From Chloroflexi bacterium OHK40 (GTDB lineage: Bacteria > Chloroflexota > Chloroflexia > Chloroflexales > Chloroflexaceae), in the NCBI GenBank assembly GCA_004367505.1, contig SFCB01000165.1, positions 1 to 36,593 on the forward strand: a DNA stretch of 36,593 bases. The letters run 5' to 3'. Below are positions 7,535-17,900 of this stretch, one piece after another. The position numbers and the translations under genes are program-made. A model generated the notes under the pieces. It was not told where the DNA came from. It was given only the letters and a program-made list of their open reading frames with translations, and did not search any database. Each line of letters begins with the position of its first letter. Within the stretch, counting starts at the first letter, position 1.

Positions 7535-8416
7535 ATGGAAAAGTCTACCTGGACGACCAAGGTAGGCCTTGCGCAGATGCTCAAGGGCGGCGTGATTATG
7601 GATGTTGTCACGCCCGAGCAGGCGCGCATCGCCGAAGAGGCGGGCGCCGTGGCGGTGATGGCGCTGGAGCGCGTTCCCGCCGACATCCGGGCCCAGGGCG
7701 GTGTAGCGCGCATGAGTGATCCGGAGCTGATCGTCGCGATCAAAGAGGCGGTAACCATCCCGGTGATGGCGAAGGCCCGGATCGGTCACTTCGTTGAGGC
7801 GCAGGTGCTTGAGGCGCTCGGGATCGATTATATCGATGAGAGCGAGGTACTCACGCCGGCCGACGAGGAGCACCACATCAACAAGCATAAGTTCAAGATT
7901 CCCTTTGTCTGCGGCTGCAAAAATATTGGTGAGGGGCTACGCCGTGTGGCGGAGGGCGCCGCGATGCTGCGCACCAAGGGCGAGGCCGGCACGGGCAATG
8001 TCGTGGAGGCGGTGCGCCATGCGCGGGCCGTCTACAGCGAGATTCGCCGCCTGCAGAGCATGGGCGAGGACGAGTTGTTCGTCTATGCCAAGCAGATTCA
8101 GGCCCCCTACGAGCTCGTACGCCAGGTTGCCGAGGCGGGCCGCTTGCCGGTAGTGAACTTTGCTGCGGGCGGTATTGCCACCCCTGCCGATGCCGCGCTG
8201 ATGATGCAACTCGGTGTGGATGGTGTGTTTGTGGGCTCGGGGATCTTTAAGAGCGGGGATCCGATGAAGCGGGCCCGCGCAATTGTTGAGGCGACCACCC
8301 ACTACAACGACCCCGAGATCATCGCGGAGGTGAGCAAGGGCCTGGGCGAGGCGATGGTCGGCATCAACCTCGAGCAGATCCCGGCGGAGCAGCGGATGGC
8401 GCAGCGGGGCTGGTGA
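7535..8416 (+). CDS. pdxS: Pyridoxal 5'-phosphate synthase subunit PdxS
   Basis: PdxS builds pyridoxal phosphate from ribose 5-phosphate, glyceraldehyde 3-phosphate and ammonia, the ammonia being delivered by PdxT. The 293-residue protein is the standard length and nearly collinear with the family: catalytic D23 (GVIMDVV) and Schiff-base K80 ([10 protein letters not shown]), the [10 protein letters not shown] loop, and the phosphate site [12 protein letters not shown]...GVFVGSGIF. Two adjacent ATGs exist (7532 and 7535). I chose the second, which gives a better spacing from the AGAGGTG ribosome site. pdxT follows after 85 bp, as usual for this deoxyxylulose-independent vitamin B6 route. Confidence 0.97.
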   Translation: MEKSTWTTKVGLAQMLKGGVIMDVVTPEQARIAEEAGAVAVMALERVPADIRAQGGVARMSDPELIVAIKEAVTIPVMAKARIGHFVEAQVLEALGIDYIDESEVLTPADEEHHINKHKFKIPFVCGCKNIGEGLRRVAEGAAMLRTKGEAGTGNVVEAVRHARAVYSEIRRLQSMGEDELFVYAKQIQAPYELVRQVAEAGRLPVVNFAAGGIATPADAALMMQLGVDGVFVGSGIFKSGDPMKRARAIVEATTHYNDPEIIAEVSKGLGEAMVGINLEQIPAEQRMAQRGW

Positions 8417-8501
8417 CGACGGGAGCGCAGCGGGTTGACGGGGGCTCGTGATGGCTAGAGCACTCGATCGAACCTCTGGCAGCCAGTATCTGTAAGCGAC
8501 T

Positions 8502-9074
8502 ATGACGATTGGTGTGCTCGCCCTGCAGGGCGACTTTCGGGAACATATCGAGGTGCTGCGGCGCATAGGCGCCCGGCCAATCGAGGTGCGCCTCCCGCAA
8601 CATCTGGCCGCAGTCGAGCGTCTGATCATTCCGGGCGGCGAGAGCACGACGATTGGCCGGTTGCTGAACCGCTACCAGTTGCTCGAGCCCATCCGGGCTC
8701 GCGCTGGGCGTGATCTGGCCGTCTGGGGGACATGTGCCGGGGCCATCCTGCTGGCCCGGGAGGTACTCGATCAGAAGCAGGGGGGCCAGCCGGGCATCGG
8801 TGTGATGGACATCCGCGTGCGCCGGAACGCCTTTGGGAGCCAGCTCGACAGCTTCGAGGTTCCGCTGGTGGCGCCGGTGTTTGGCGAGGCCCCCTTGCCA
8901 GGGGTCTTCATCCGTGCCCCACAGATCGTCGGCGTGGGCCGTGGGGTCGAGGTGCTCGCCGAGGTGCCCAATGGTGGGATCGCTGCCGCGCGGCAGGGCC
9001 GGCTGCTCGCCACGACCTTCCACCCGGAGTTGACGGACGACGACCGGGTCCATCGCTATTTTATGGAGCTGTAA
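8502..9074 (+). CDS. pdxT: Pyridoxal 5'-phosphate synthase glutaminase subunit PdxT
   Basis: PdxT hydrolyses glutamine and channels the ammonia to PdxS. The 190-residue class I glutamine amidotransferase shows all landmarks: the N-terminal [12 protein letters not shown], the oxyanion/substrate motif PGGEST (44-49), nucleophile C78 in WGTCAG, and the H174/E176 pair in FHPEL near the C-terminus. There is no strong ribosome site before the ATG. It lies 85 bp after pdxS on the same strand and is most likely read from the same promoter. Confidence 0.96.
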   Translation: MTIGVLALQGDFREHIEVLRRIGARPIEVRLPQHLAAVERLIIPGGESTTIGRLLNRYQLLEPIRARAGRDLAVWGTCAGAILLAREVLDQKQGGQPGIGVMDIRVRRNAFGSQLDSFEVPLVAPVFGEAPLPGVFIRAPQIVGVGRGVEVLAEVPNGGIAAARQGRLLATTFHPELTDDDRVHRYFMEL

Positions 9075-9108
9075 CGCAGGGCATCAGGCAGGTGGCAGGG
9101 CGAGCGCT

Positions 9109-9139
9109 CCCCTGTCCCATCCTCCTGTCCCCTGTCCCC
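9109..9139. repeat. GGGACAG heptamer repeat (copy 2)
   Basis: CTGTCCC units at 9112-9118, 9125-9131 and 9132-9138, the inverse of the GGGACAG unit before miaB, stand between pdxT and the next start codon and leave no room for a normal ribosome site. Confidence 0.55.
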
Positions 9140-9143
9140 ACCC

Positions 9144-10157
9144 ATGATCCGCTCAGTCGCGCCGGGCGACCTCTGGTCGCTGCGACGGAAGCCTCGCAAT
9201 CAGGTTGTCCTCTACACCGAGGGGCTGCTGGCCAATGCGCACAGGCCGGCGTGGCTCGCGTTGCGCTGCCTGCTCCAGGGTAGTGGTCGTGAGCTTGGGA
9301 TGGCGGTGTACCCGTACCGGAACGGGGCGGCGGTCGTCCAGGCGGTGGGGCGGAGCGGGCGTCTCGAGCAGGATATCGTCTATCTGGCTTCGGTGGGCGC
9401 GCGTCCCGCCAGCGCCCCGAGCGACTACGAGCTCTGGTACCGGCTGCTCGAGCGGCTCACGGCGCAGGCGGGCCACACCCAGGTGCAGCGGCTCTACGCC
9501 GCGGTGCCGGTTCAGCACAACGAGGTGCGGGAGATCTTCCGCCAGACGGGCTTTCAGGCCTTTGCCCATAGCAGCATTCTGCACCTTTCCGGTCCCGATT
9601 GGGATCAGGGCACGAGCCTGGCCCCGATGCGCCACCAGTCGCGGCGCGACCACTGGGCAATCCATAAGCTCTACGGCTCCATTACCCCACGGCAGGTGCA
9701 GCACGCCGAGGTGCGCAACGCCCGCCACTGGGCTCTCCCGATGCCGAGTGCCTGGCGCCGTGTGCGGACGCAGGCGTGGGTGCTCGGCCCCGACGACGAC
9801 CTGACCGCCTACCTCCGCCTCGCCAGTGGCCCGTCTGGTCACGTCTTCAGCCTCCTGATCCGGCCCGACGCTCGCGATGCCGCCGTGGACGTGCTGCGCT
9901 TCGGGCTTGCGCAGCTCAGCGACACCCGGCCGGCTTACCTGCTGCTCCGCGAGTACCAGGGCGAGTTGCTCGCCCCGGCCGAGAACCTCGGCTTCCAGCC
10001 CATCGGCGAACAGGCGCTCCTTGTGAAGAGCACCGTCGTCCCTGTTCGCCGGCCGCTGCTCGTGCCTGCGCTCGAGCCCGGCCTGGAGCCGCGGTTGCCC
10101 GCCCCCAGGATCTCCACGCCGAGAGAGGACTCACAACCCTATGTCAGAACGACGTGA
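9144..10157 (+). CDS. GNAT-like acetyltransferase-fold protein of unknown substrate
   Basis: A 337-residue soluble protein that resembles two degenerate GNAT halves. Residues ~20-160 contain a beta/alpha pattern ending in [22 protein letters not shown], like the last strands of an acetyltransferase. Residues ~190-310 repeat the pattern ([22 protein letters not shown], then [17 protein letters not shown]). The classic acetyl-CoA loop (R/Q-x-x-G-x-G/A) is not obvious, so activity is uncertain. The last ~30 residues are Pro-rich. Its 3' end overlaps the R3H ATPase gene by 17 bp, which implies translational coupling and perhaps a shared role. No ribosome site is visible; a heptamer repeat lies directly ahead. 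Confidence 0.65.
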   Translation: MIRSVAPGDLWSLRRKPRNQVVLYTEGLLANAHRPAWLALRCLLQGSGRELGMAVYPYRNGAAVVQAVGRSGRLEQDIVYLASVGARPASAPSDYELWYRLLERLTAQAGHTQVQRLYAAVPVQHNEVREIFRQTGFQAFAHSSILHLSGPDWDQGTSLAPMRHQSRRDHWAIHKLYGSITPRQVQHAEVRNARHWALPMPSAWRRVRTQAWVLGPDDDLTAYLRLASGPSGHVFSLLIRPDARDAAVDVLRFGLAQLSDTRPAYLLLREYQGELLAPAENLGFQPIGEQALLVKSTVVPVRRPLLVPALEPGLEPRLPAPRISTPREDSQPYVRTT

Positions 10158-11817
10158 TGTCACCAACGATATCCAGCTGCTGCTTAATGCGCTCCCCGCG
10201 CATATTCAGGAGGCGATCACCACTGGCGAGGATGACCCGGCAGACTTGCTTGAGATCGTGATGGACCTGGGCCGGCTGCCTGAGGCACGCTACCGTGACA
10301 AGGAGCGCTTTCTGAGCGACCGCGAGGTTACCCAGGAGGAGATCGACGCGGTGATCAGCCGGATCGGCGAGTTTGGCGAAGACAATCGTGCTGGTATCCC
10401 GCGCACGCTGCATCGCATCTCCGGCATCCGCAACCGCCGGGGCACGGTGATCGGCCTCACCTGCCGGGTGGGCCGGGCGGTGTTTGGCACTGTGGCGATC
10501 ATCCGCGACCTGGTGGAGACGGGGCAGAGCATTCTGCTGCTCGGCAAACCTGGCACCGGCAAGACAACCCTGCTGCGGGAGACGGCCCGCGTGCTGGCGG
10601 AGGAGCTCCGCAAGCGCGTGGTGATTGTTGACACTTCGAACGAGATCGCGGGCGATGGCGACATCCCTCACCCCGGGATCGGGCGTGCCCGGCGCATGCA
10701 GGTGCCTCGCCCCGCCGAGCAGCATGCCGTGATGATCGAGGCGGTGGAAAACCACATGCCCGAGGTGATCGTGATCGACGAGATCGGCACCGAGCTTGAG
10801 GCCATGGCCGCCCGCACCATCGCCGAGCGCGGCGTGCAACTCGTCGGTACCGCCCATGGGAACACCCTCGACAACCTCATGGTCAATCCGACCCTCTCCG
10901 ATCTGGTTGGGGGCATCCAGGCCGTGACGCTGGGCGACGAGGAGGCCCGCCGCCGTGGCACCCAGAAGACGGTGCTGGAGCGTAAGGCCCCGCCTACGTT
11001 CGATGTGCTCGTGGAGATCCAGAACTGGGACCACGTGACGGTGTATGAGGATGTCGCAGCCGCAGTGGATGCCATCCTGCGGGGTGAGGACCCGCCCGCC
11101 GAAGAGCGGCGGCGCGACGCCGATGGGGTGCTGCACTCGACGCCGGTCCATCGTGAGGTGATCGATGCGCCGGCCCTCGGCCGGCGCGGCCCCGGCCAGC
11201 GCGGTGGCATGGAGCGCGGCGGCAATCAGATGGCGCGGGGCGGTGAGCGGATGGGCACCAGTGGGCCGCGCATGCGTGAGCGCAACGGCGGAGGGAGCAA
11301 CGGCAGCGCGGTTGGGCAGCCCACCCAGCGGATCTTCCCGTTTGGCGTCAGCCGGAACCGGCTGGAGACCGCGATCGAGCGGCTGCGCGTACCGGCCGTG
11401 ATCGTTCGCGATATGAAAGACGCCACACTGGTGATGACGCTAAAGAACTATTACCGGCAGAGCGCCCAGCGCCTGCGCCAGGCCGAGGAGCAGGGCGTGC
11501 CGGTGTATGTGCTGCGCAACAACACGATCTCACAGATGGAGCGACAGCTGGCCCACGTCTTCAACCTGCGGGAGCCTGACAATGATGAAAGCCCGCTCTC
11601 GGCTCGCCGGAGCGATGACAGTGGGGTTGTCGAGGAGGCTTTGCTGGAGGTGGAGCAGGCGATCACCCAGGTGATGAACGGTGAGCGCTCGGCTGTCGAG
11701 CTCGCGCCCCGCAGCAGCTACATCCGCCGCTTGCAGCACCAGATGGCCGACCGCTACAACTTGCGCTCGGAGAGCCGGGGCGAGGAGCTTAACCGGCGTG
11801 TGAAGATCTTTCGGTAA
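10141..11817 (+). CDS. Ycf45/SpoIIIAA-like AAA ATPase with R3H nucleic-acid-binding domain
   Basis: A 558-residue ATPase of the Ycf45 group, found in cyanobacteria, plastids and Chloroflexi. An N-terminal helical part (1-110) precedes a RecA/AAA core with Walker [14 protein letters not shown] near residue 135 and Walker [14 protein letters not shown] near 205-215, followed by [17 protein letters not shown]. Residues ~345-395 are a Gly/Arg-rich stretch ([18 protein letters not shown]) like RGG RNA-binding tails. A helical domain comes next, and the C-terminus carries an R3H motif ([17 protein letters not shown]). Single-stranded nucleic acid binding is expected from the R3H and RGG parts; the biological role in this phylum is unknown. 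GAGAGGA lies ~12 nt before the ATG, inside the preceding gene. Confidence 0.88.
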   Translation: MSERRDVTNDIQLLLNALPAHIQEAITTGEDDPADLLEIVMDLGRLPEARYRDKERFLSDREVTQEEIDAVISRIGEFGEDNRAGIPRTLHRISGIRNRRGTVIGLTCRVGRAVFGTVAIIRDLVETGQSILLLGKPGTGKTTLLRETARVLAEELRKRVVIVDTSNEIAGDGDIPHPGIGRARRMQVPRPAEQHAVMIEAVENHMPEVIVIDEIGTELEAMAARTIAERGVQLVGTAHGNTLDNLMVNPTLSDLVGGIQAVTLGDEEARRRGTQKTVLERKAPPTFDVLVEIQNWDHVTVYEDVAAAVDAILRGEDPPAEERRRDADGVLHSTPVHREVIDAPALGRRGPGQRGGMERGGNQMARGGERMGTSGPRMRERNGGGSNGSAVGQPTQRIFPFGVSRNRLETAIERLRVPAVIVRDMKDATLVMTLKNYYRQSAQRLRQAEEQGVPVYVLRNNTISQMERQLAHVFNLREPDNDESPLSARRSDDSGVVEEALLEVEQAITQVMNGERSAVELAPRSSYIRRLQHQMADRYNLRSESRGEELNRRVKIFR

Positions 11818-12213
11818 CGGGGCGCAGCGCGGTGCGGTGAAGGGCCTGTCACGGGCGATCACGGTGCCAGGCTGCTCCGCGTCTCGCCCTGGAGGGCCAC
11901 ATCCGCCGTGTCTCGGGGAGCAATACGGTGTTGGGCGCGTGGTTGGCCACGAGGCCCTGCGGCGCAGCGCTCCTTTGGCGATTGGCGCTGCGCCGACAGC
12001 ACGCGCAAACTACGCCCGTACGGCTCGCCGGTCGGACGGTGGAGCGCCCATATCTGTTCACAGGCCGCCTGGAAGCCAGGGTGACGTGTCCTGCACGACC
12101 GGCGAGGGCCGCGTACCCTCGCTTGCCACCGTTGTACAAGAATGGCGATGAGCGGGTATAATAGCCCGTACAGGTAAAAGTCGGGTTGTACGGCGCAGCA
12201 CGGTTGCTCAGCT
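11818..12213. other. 396-bp gap with a 10-bp hairpin; no gene seen
   Basis: No convincing coding sequence is present; the short open frames here have atypical composition and no ribosome sites. A perfect inverted repeat, GGCGCAGCGC (11961-11970) and GCGCTGCGCC (11985-11994) with a 14-nt loop, may end the upstream transcript. No tRNA, tmRNA, RNase P or SRP RNA signature was recognised. The tmk promoter lies at the right-hand end. Confidence 0.5.
12132..12162 (+). promoter_or_regulatory. tmk: Promoter of tmk
   Basis: A perfect TATAAT (12157-12162) is preceded by TTGTAC (12132-12137) with a 19-nt spacer, longer than ideal. The predicted leader to the tmk ATG is ~45 nt. Confidence 0.65.
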
Positions 12214-12900
12214 ATGGGCGTGTTCATCACCTTTGAGGGCCCGGAAGGAAGCGGCAAAAGCACTCAGGCGCGGCTGCTCTACGAGCGGCTGCAGGCTACC
12301 GGCTATCCGGTAATCCTCACCCGCGAGCCGGGTGGTACGCGAATCGGCGAGATGATTCGCCGCATCGTGATGGATTTGCGCCATACTGAGATGGCCCCCA
12401 CCACGGAGACGCTGCTCTTCTCAGCGGCCCGGGCCCAGCTGGTGAGCGAGCTCGTGCGCCCCTACCTCAACACCGGTGGGATCGTGCTCTGCGACCGGTA
12501 CGCAGACTCAACGTTCGCCTACCAGGGCTATGGCCTTGGCCGCGATCTCGATGAGCTCCAGGCGATCACGGCGGTGGCCACCGGTGGCCTGATGCCGGAT
12601 CTCACCTTCTACCTCGACCTCGACGTGGAGGCGGGCCTGCGTCGTAAGCAGGCGGCCCGCGAGCGTGCCGACACCGTGGGGGCCGGCTCGGCCCAACGCC
12701 CTGAGTGGAACCGGCTTGACGCCCGCGACCTGGCCTACCACCAGCGTGTGGCTGCCGGCTTTGCCGAGTTGATGCGCCGCGACCCGGCCCGCTGGCGGCG
12801 GCTGCCCGCAGAGCAGCCCGTGAGCGAACTGGCCGAGCAGATCTATCACGAGGTCGAGCCGCTCTTGCGCCGTGTCGCGCTGCTAGGATCACAGGGATGA
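12214..12900 (+). CDS. tmk: Thymidylate kinase
   Basis: Tmk phosphorylates dTMP to dTDP for DNA synthesis. The 228-residue protein has the P-loop at 9-17 (GPEGSGKST), the dTMP-binding TREPGGT motif, CDRYADSTFAYQG (the DRY/DRF substrate motif) and a lid region around residues 145-160. It has its own promoter with a perfect -10 box. The ribosome site is weak (no clear GGAGG before the ATG). Its stop codon overlaps the start of the next gene by 4 bp (ATGA), as in Firmicutes, where tmk is followed by the c-di-AMP receptor gene. Confidence 0.96.
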   Translation: MGVFITFEGPEGSGKSTQARLLYERLQATGYPVILTREPGGTRIGEMIRRIVMDLRHTEMAPTTETLLFSAARAQLVSELVRPYLNTGGIVLCDRYADSTFAYQGYGLGRDLDELQAITAVATGGLMPDLTFYLDLDVEAGLRRKQAARERADTVGAGSAQRPEWNRLDARDLAYHQRVAAGFAELMRRDPARWRRLPAEQPVSELAEQIYHEVEPLLRRVALLGSQG

Positions 12901-13223
12901 AACTGATCCTCGCCATCGTCCAACACCAGGATGCCAGTACCCTCGTGGACGCCCTCACCGAGCAGGGCTACCGCGTGACGCGCCTGAGCAGCCAGGGCGG
13001 TTTCCTCCGTGAAGGGAACGTGACGCTCATGCTCAGCGTGGAGGACCATCAGGTCAACGCGGTGATCAAGGTGGTGCGGGAGCACTGCTCGACGCGGACC
13101 CGCTACGTATCTCCGATGCCGCCGATCGCCGAGTCAGGCGAGTTCTATCCGCCCGCGCCGCTCGAGGTGCAGGTTGGTGGGGCGACGGTCTTTGTGCTTA
13201 AGGCCGAAACGGCGAAGCTGTGA
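12897..13223 (+). CDS. darA: Cyclic-di-AMP receptor of the PstA/DarA (YaaQ) family
   Basis: A 108-residue PII-like protein, the normal length for PstA/DarA trimers that bind cyclic di-AMP. It opens with MKLILAIVQHQDASTLVDALTEQGYRV-type strand-helix, has the glycine-rich turn SSQGGFLREGN that contributes to the ligand pocket in known structures, and ends in a hydrophobic strand (GGATVFVLKAE). The ATG overlaps the tmk stop, so it is translationally coupled to tmk. Its presence implies c-di-AMP signalling in this organism; no diadenylate cyclase gene is in the window. Confidence 0.9.
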   Translation: MKLILAIVQHQDASTLVDALTEQGYRVTRLSSQGGFLREGNVTLMLSVEDHQVNAVIKVVREHCSTRTRYVSPMPPIAESGEFYPPAPLEVQVGGATVFVLKAETAKL

Positions 13224-13292
13224 GCGAGCCTGGGGATGGCAATGGGAGGGATCTCCATCCAACCACGGGCATAGGGCGGCTCCAGAGACGGT

Positions 13293-13310
13293 GACGCAGC
13301 ACGCTGCGTC
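13293..13310. terminator. Hairpin after the darA gene
   Basis: GACGCAGC and GCTGCGTC form an 8-bp perfect stem with only AC between them, 70 nt past the darA stop. There is no T tract, so termination here is a guess; it may equally be a leader structure of the following gene. Confidence 0.35.
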
Positions 13311-13354
13311 CATCCGAGGCGCCGACAGCGCATTGTGGTTTCAAAAAGAGGAAT

Positions 13355-13879
13355 ATGGACGCAATTCAGGACTTTTTAGCTAACCTCGTGCCCTTGCTCC
13401 AGGTGCTCGGGATCTTCCTGGGCGCATATCTGGTGTTGCTGTGGGCAGCTTCGGTGCTCTGGGCCTACCGTGACATCCGCCGGCGCAGCGAGGATGTCTC
13501 GGTGCAGGTACTGGCGGTGAGCCTGGTGCTGCTGCTCCCCTTTGTGGGGATCCCACTGCATCTGATCTTGCGCCCCCCACAGACTCTGGCCGAGAAGTAT
13601 GAGCGCTCGCTCGAGGAAGAGTACCTGCGGCGCGACATCGAGGAGAAGTATGTCTGCCCCGAGTGCCAGCGCCCGATCGAGCCCGACTTCATCCTCTGCC
13701 CCCACTGTCAGACGTCGCTGCGTCGCCGTTGTCTGAGCTGCAACCGGGTGGTCGATCTGACGTGGAGCATTTGCCCCTATTGCGGTGACGATGGTGTGGC
13801 CCCGGGCAGCCGTCAGGCGCCGACGGTGGCCGGCGCTGTCTACCCCGCGCTCGCCCGCCCCGAAGAAGTGACACGATAG
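13355..13879 (+). CDS. Membrane protein with double zinc ribbon
   Basis: A 174-residue protein with two N-terminal membrane helices (about residues 10-35 and 48-72, the second in VQVLAVSLVLLLPFVGIPLHLIL), a charged helix (EKYERSLEEEYLRRDIEEKY) and a cytoplasmic double zinc ribbon with four CxxC knuckles: CPEC, CPHC, CLSC and CPYC. Such DZR modules bind zinc and usually mediate protein or nucleic acid contacts. AGAGGA lies directly before the ATG. It follows tmk-darA after 131 bp. The specific function is unknown. Confidence 0.82.
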   Translation: MDAIQDFLANLVPLLQVLGIFLGAYLVLLWAASVLWAYRDIRRRSEDVSVQVLAVSLVLLLPFVGIPLHLILRPPQTLAEKYERSLEEEYLRRDIEEKYVCPECQRPIEPDFILCPHCQTSLRRRCLSCNRVVDLTWSICPYCGDDGVAPGSRQAPTVAGAVYPALARPEEVTR

Positions 13880-13950
13880 CGATATGTGCGACGATGGGGG
13901 GCGACGCCGCGCCTGGTGGTAGCTCGCTCTCCTGGTACAGGATGCCGGCC

Positions 13951-14925
13951 ATGCCCCCAGCGATTTCCGATGTCCCTGGCGTCCTCGTCGGCCACGCCCA
14001 TGATGCCGATGCCCTCACCGGGGTGACAGTGGTGCTTACGCCCGATGGGGCAGTGGGTGGGGTTGATGTGCGGGGTGGGGCGCCCGCCACCCACGAGACC
14101 GACCTGCTGCGCCCGGAGAATGCGGTGCAGGAGCTCCACGCCGTGGCGCTCTGCGGTGGGAGCGCGATGGGTCTGGCGGCGGTGCAGGGGGTGGTACGCT
14201 GGCTGCGGGAGCACGGCTACGGGCTCGACGTGGGCGCGGCCCGGGTGCCGATTGTGCCGGCTGCGGCGATCTTCGATCTGGCGATCGGTCACGCTGACGC
14301 CTGGCCCGATCCCGAGATGGGCTACGCCGCCTGCGCTGCGGCCGGCCACTCGGACGCCATGGGCTGTGTAGGTGCCGGCATGGGCGCTACGATCGGGAAG
14401 GCCCTCGGCATGCCTTTCGCCATGAAGTCCGGCCTGGGCACCTGGAGCGAGACCCTGCCGGACGGTACCGTGGTGGGCGCCCTCGCCGTTGTGAACCCCT
14501 TCGGTGATGTGTGGCGCGAGCACGGCGGCTTGATCGCCGGTACTCGGCACCCGGAGCGCCCTGGCCTCGCCGATACCATGGCTCTCCTGCGCGACCCGCG
14601 CCTGCTGCTCGCCTTTGGCGGGGCCAGGGGCCAGGATCTGGCCAATACGACCCTGGCGGTGGTTGCCACCAATGGGCGCCTCACCAAGGCCCAGGCTAGC
14701 AAGGTGGCCCAGATGGCCCACGACGGGCTCGCCCGGACCATCCGCCCCGTGCATACGCCCTTCGATGGCGACACGGTCTTCGCGCTTGCCACGGGCCAGC
14801 GCGAGGCGCCGCACCTGGTGGTCCTCGGCGCGGTTGCCGCCGATGTACTCGCCCGAGCCATCGAGCTCGCCGCGCTCGCCGCGACGCCCCTCGGTGGGCT
14901 GCCGGCTGCGCGCGATCTGGCGTAG
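13951..14925 (+). CDS. DmpA/P1-family (S58) self-processing peptidase
   Basis: A 324-residue member of the DmpA/ornithine-acetyltransferase fold (Ntn-like hydrolases that cleave themselves to expose an N-terminal Ser/Thr). Family hallmarks are the opening ISDVPGVLVGHA, the glycine-rich ALCGGSAMGL near residue 70, VVGALAVVNPFGDV, and the processing region NTTLAVVATNGRLTKAQ at about residue 230, where the nucleophile Thr is expected. Known members act as aminopeptidases or beta-peptidases; the natural substrate cannot be read from the sequence. I prefer the ATG at 13951 because it matches the usual family start; 13942 and 13894 are in-frame alternatives. It converges with the helicase gene on the other strand. 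Confidence 0.85.
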   Translation: MPPAISDVPGVLVGHAHDADALTGVTVVLTPDGAVGGVDVRGGAPATHETDLLRPENAVQELHAVALCGGSAMGLAAVQGVVRWLREHGYGLDVGAARVPIVPAAAIFDLAIGHADAWPDPEMGYAACAAAGHSDAMGCVGAGMGATIGKALGMPFAMKSGLGTWSETLPDGTVVGALAVVNPFGDVWREHGGLIAGTRHPERPGLADTMALLRDPRLLLAFGGARGQDLANTTLAVVATNGRLTKAQASKVAQMAHDGLARTIRPVHTPFDGDTVFALATGQREAPHLVVLGAVAADVLARAIELAALAATPLGGLPAARDLA

Positions 14926-14954
14926 AAGTTCCGAGACACGGCGGATGTGGCCCA

Positions 14955-17900
14955 CTAGGTAAACAGCACCTCCACATCCTCGCGGGTGAGTGCTTTGAAG
15001 ACCCCGCCATCGGTGGCGATCAGCTGGGACACCAGGGCGCGCTTGTGCTCCTGGAGGGTGAGGATCTTCTCCTCGACGCTGTCGCGGGTGACCAGTTTGT
15101 AGACAAAGACGGGCCTGGTCTGCCCGATGCGGTGGGTGCGGTCGGTGGCCTGAAGCTCCACCGCCGGGTTCCACCACGGGTCGACGTGGATCACATAGTC
15201 GGCGGCAGTAAGGTTCAGCCCTACGCCCCCGGCCTTCAGGCTGATCAGGAAAAAGGGCAGTTCCGGGGTGGACTGGAAGCGATCCACCTCCTGCTTGCGC
15301 TGGCGGGTGGCGCCGTCGATGTAGGCATAGGGGATGGCGCGCGCATCAAGGGCCTCGCGGATCAGCGCCAGCATCTGAACGAACTGCGAGAAGATCAGCG
15401 CCTTGTGCCCCTCCGCCCGCAGGGTGTCGAGGGTCTCCAGCAGTAGCTCGAACTTCGCCGAGGCGCCGCGAAACTGCTCGTCCACCAGGCGGGGGTGGTT
15501 GCAGATCTGGCGCAGGCGGAGCAGGCCCTCGAGGATCTTCATGCGCGCGTCGTCGAGGCCGTCGTCGTCAATCAGGCCGAGCAACAGGGCCCGATAGTAG
15601 TCGCGGGTCTTCACGTAGAGCTTGCGCTGGGCCGGCTCCATCTCCACCACCAGCAGTTCCTCGTTGCGGGGCGGCAGGTCCGGCGCCACCTGATCTTTGG
15701 TGCGGCGCAGCATGAAGGGGTAGACCATCTGGCGCAGGAAGCGCGCGCTGGTCTCGTCTTGCTTCCGCTCAATCGGGGTGGCGAACTCCTCGCGGAAGTA
15801 GTCCAGGTTGCCGAGCAGGCCGGGGTTGAGGAAGGCAAACTGGGACCAGAGCTCAAGCGTGCTGTTCTCCACCGGGGTGCCGGTAAGCACGAGGCGGTGC
15901 TCAGCCTGTAGGTGCCGGACGGCCCGGGATGTTTCGGCGAGCGGGTTCTTGATCGCCTGGGACTCGTCGAGGATGGCGTAGTGAAAGCGATAGCCGCGCA
16001 GCAGCTCGATATCGCGCAGCATCACGCCGTAGGTGGTAAGCACCAGATCGTGCTGGGCAAAGTCGAGGGCGGCGCTGATGCGACCCTGGTCGGCGTGGAT
16101 GTAGACGCGCAGGCCCGGGGTGAATCGGGCTGCCTCCCGCTCCCAGTTGAAGAGTAAGGAGCGCGGCATCACGATCAGGCTGGCGGGGGGGCGGGGCTGC
16201 TCCTCATAGCGCGCCTGGAGGTACGCCAGGGTGACGATCGTCTTGCCGGTGCCCATATCGTCGGCCAGGCAGCCACCGAATCCGTAGTCGCGGAGAAAGT
16301 GGAGCCAGTCGTAGGCCGCCTGCTGGTAGGGTCGAAGGGTGCCGTTAAAGCCCTGGGGCAGTGGCCTGGGCTCGATGCGGTCGAAGGAGCGCAGGCGCGT
16401 GCGGCGCTCGGCGAAGACCGCGTCGGATTGGGCCCGGTCGGCTGTGGCGAGGGCCTGGTCGAGCAGGGCGAGGTGATGGGCAGAGACGCGCATCCCCTGG
16501 GGGCGTTCCTCGGCGAAGGCGAAGAGGTGGCGGTAGCGCTCGACCCACTCCTCGGGAATGGCGCCCAGTGAGCCGTCGGCGAGCTTCACGAAGCGTTCAC
16601 GGCGCCGGATGGCGCGCTTGAGCTCCTTAAGGGGCAGGAGCTGGTCGCCGAACTGTACCACGGCCTCAATATCGAACCAGTCGATGCCGGAGTTGACGTT
16701 GAAGCTGATCGTCGGGCGGCTGCGGTTGATCCGAGCGAGGGTGAGGGCCTCCTCGCCGAAGACGGTGAACCCGGCGGCGGCGAGGCGGGGCACCTCGCGC
16801 AGGAGGAAATCGGCGGGCGCAAGGCTCTTGCGTAGCACCTGTTCGTGGGGCGCCATGCCGCGCTTGAGGCCAAAGGATGGTAGCTGGGCCCAGGCCACCT
16901 GCTCGGCCTCGGGGTCACGGCGGATGCGGGCGAGAGTGGTGGTGCCGGGGATGCGGCGGGTGCTGCTGGCGGGCAGGTGCTTCTCGTAGGTGAGCTCGAA
17001 CGGTCCGTACCCGAAGCGCAATTCAGCCAGAAGCTGGCCCTCTCGCTCGCTGAGATAGATCCGTGGCTCGGCGGGGGCCTCCACCTGCTCCCAGCGTACC
17101 AGATCACCCTGGATGGGCAGTTGCTCGGTGAGCGGCACGAGATAGCGCTCCAGAAAGTCGGCCTCCTCGGCGGCGGGGATGTGCAGACGCGGGTGGTTGG
17201 TGAGAACTTCGGGGCCGACGGGGGTGTTTGCCAGGCGAAAGAGCTGGTTGTCGGCGAGGAGCCAGAGTGGCTCACGAGTGACGATGGTGGTGCTGCCGGG
17301 GCGGAGGGCGAGACGGCGGCCATCGAGGGCCACCTGGAACTGGGCGTTCAGGTCGGCGCCATCACGGGCCAGCTCCAGCTCCACGCGGGCCGGCTGGTCG
17401 TGGACGACGATGCGACCGCCGGCGGTGGGGCTGTACTCGTCGCCGACGTAGACGAGGCAGCCGGGGAGCATCGCAAGGACGGCGCCGAGGGCTCTGCCGC
17501 CGCCGTACCAGTAGCCGTAGCTGCCTCCGGCGATGGCGTTGTTGGCGGCGGCCACGGCGCCGAGGGGCATGGTGGGGTAGCTCTCGGGGCTCACCTGGCT
17601 GCGCATCGGCTTGAGCTGGGCTTCGTGGCTGCCGCGCGCAATCGCCGCAGCAATCGTGTCGGCGTCGCCGCCGTGATCGGGGGGCAGTAATTTGCCCGTA
17701 AGGCTGTAGGGGGCAACCATCCAGGCCTGGCCGCGCTCCTGGAGGCTGAAGACGATCACATTGCCGCTGGGGGGTGGGGCGCTGCGGCGAGCGGGGGGCT
17801 GGACGGCCCGCTCCAGGATGGTGCGCCACACGCTCGGTGGGTGGGCGCGCAGGTAGTCCTGCAGGGCCTTGAGAGCAGCGACCTTGTGCCGGCACTGGCC

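Noticed and set aside
11840-12160. Short open frames of 77-104 codons before tmk
   Set aside because: Two frames overlap on the same strand with Arg/Pro/Ala-rich products and no ribosome sites; non-coding is more likely.
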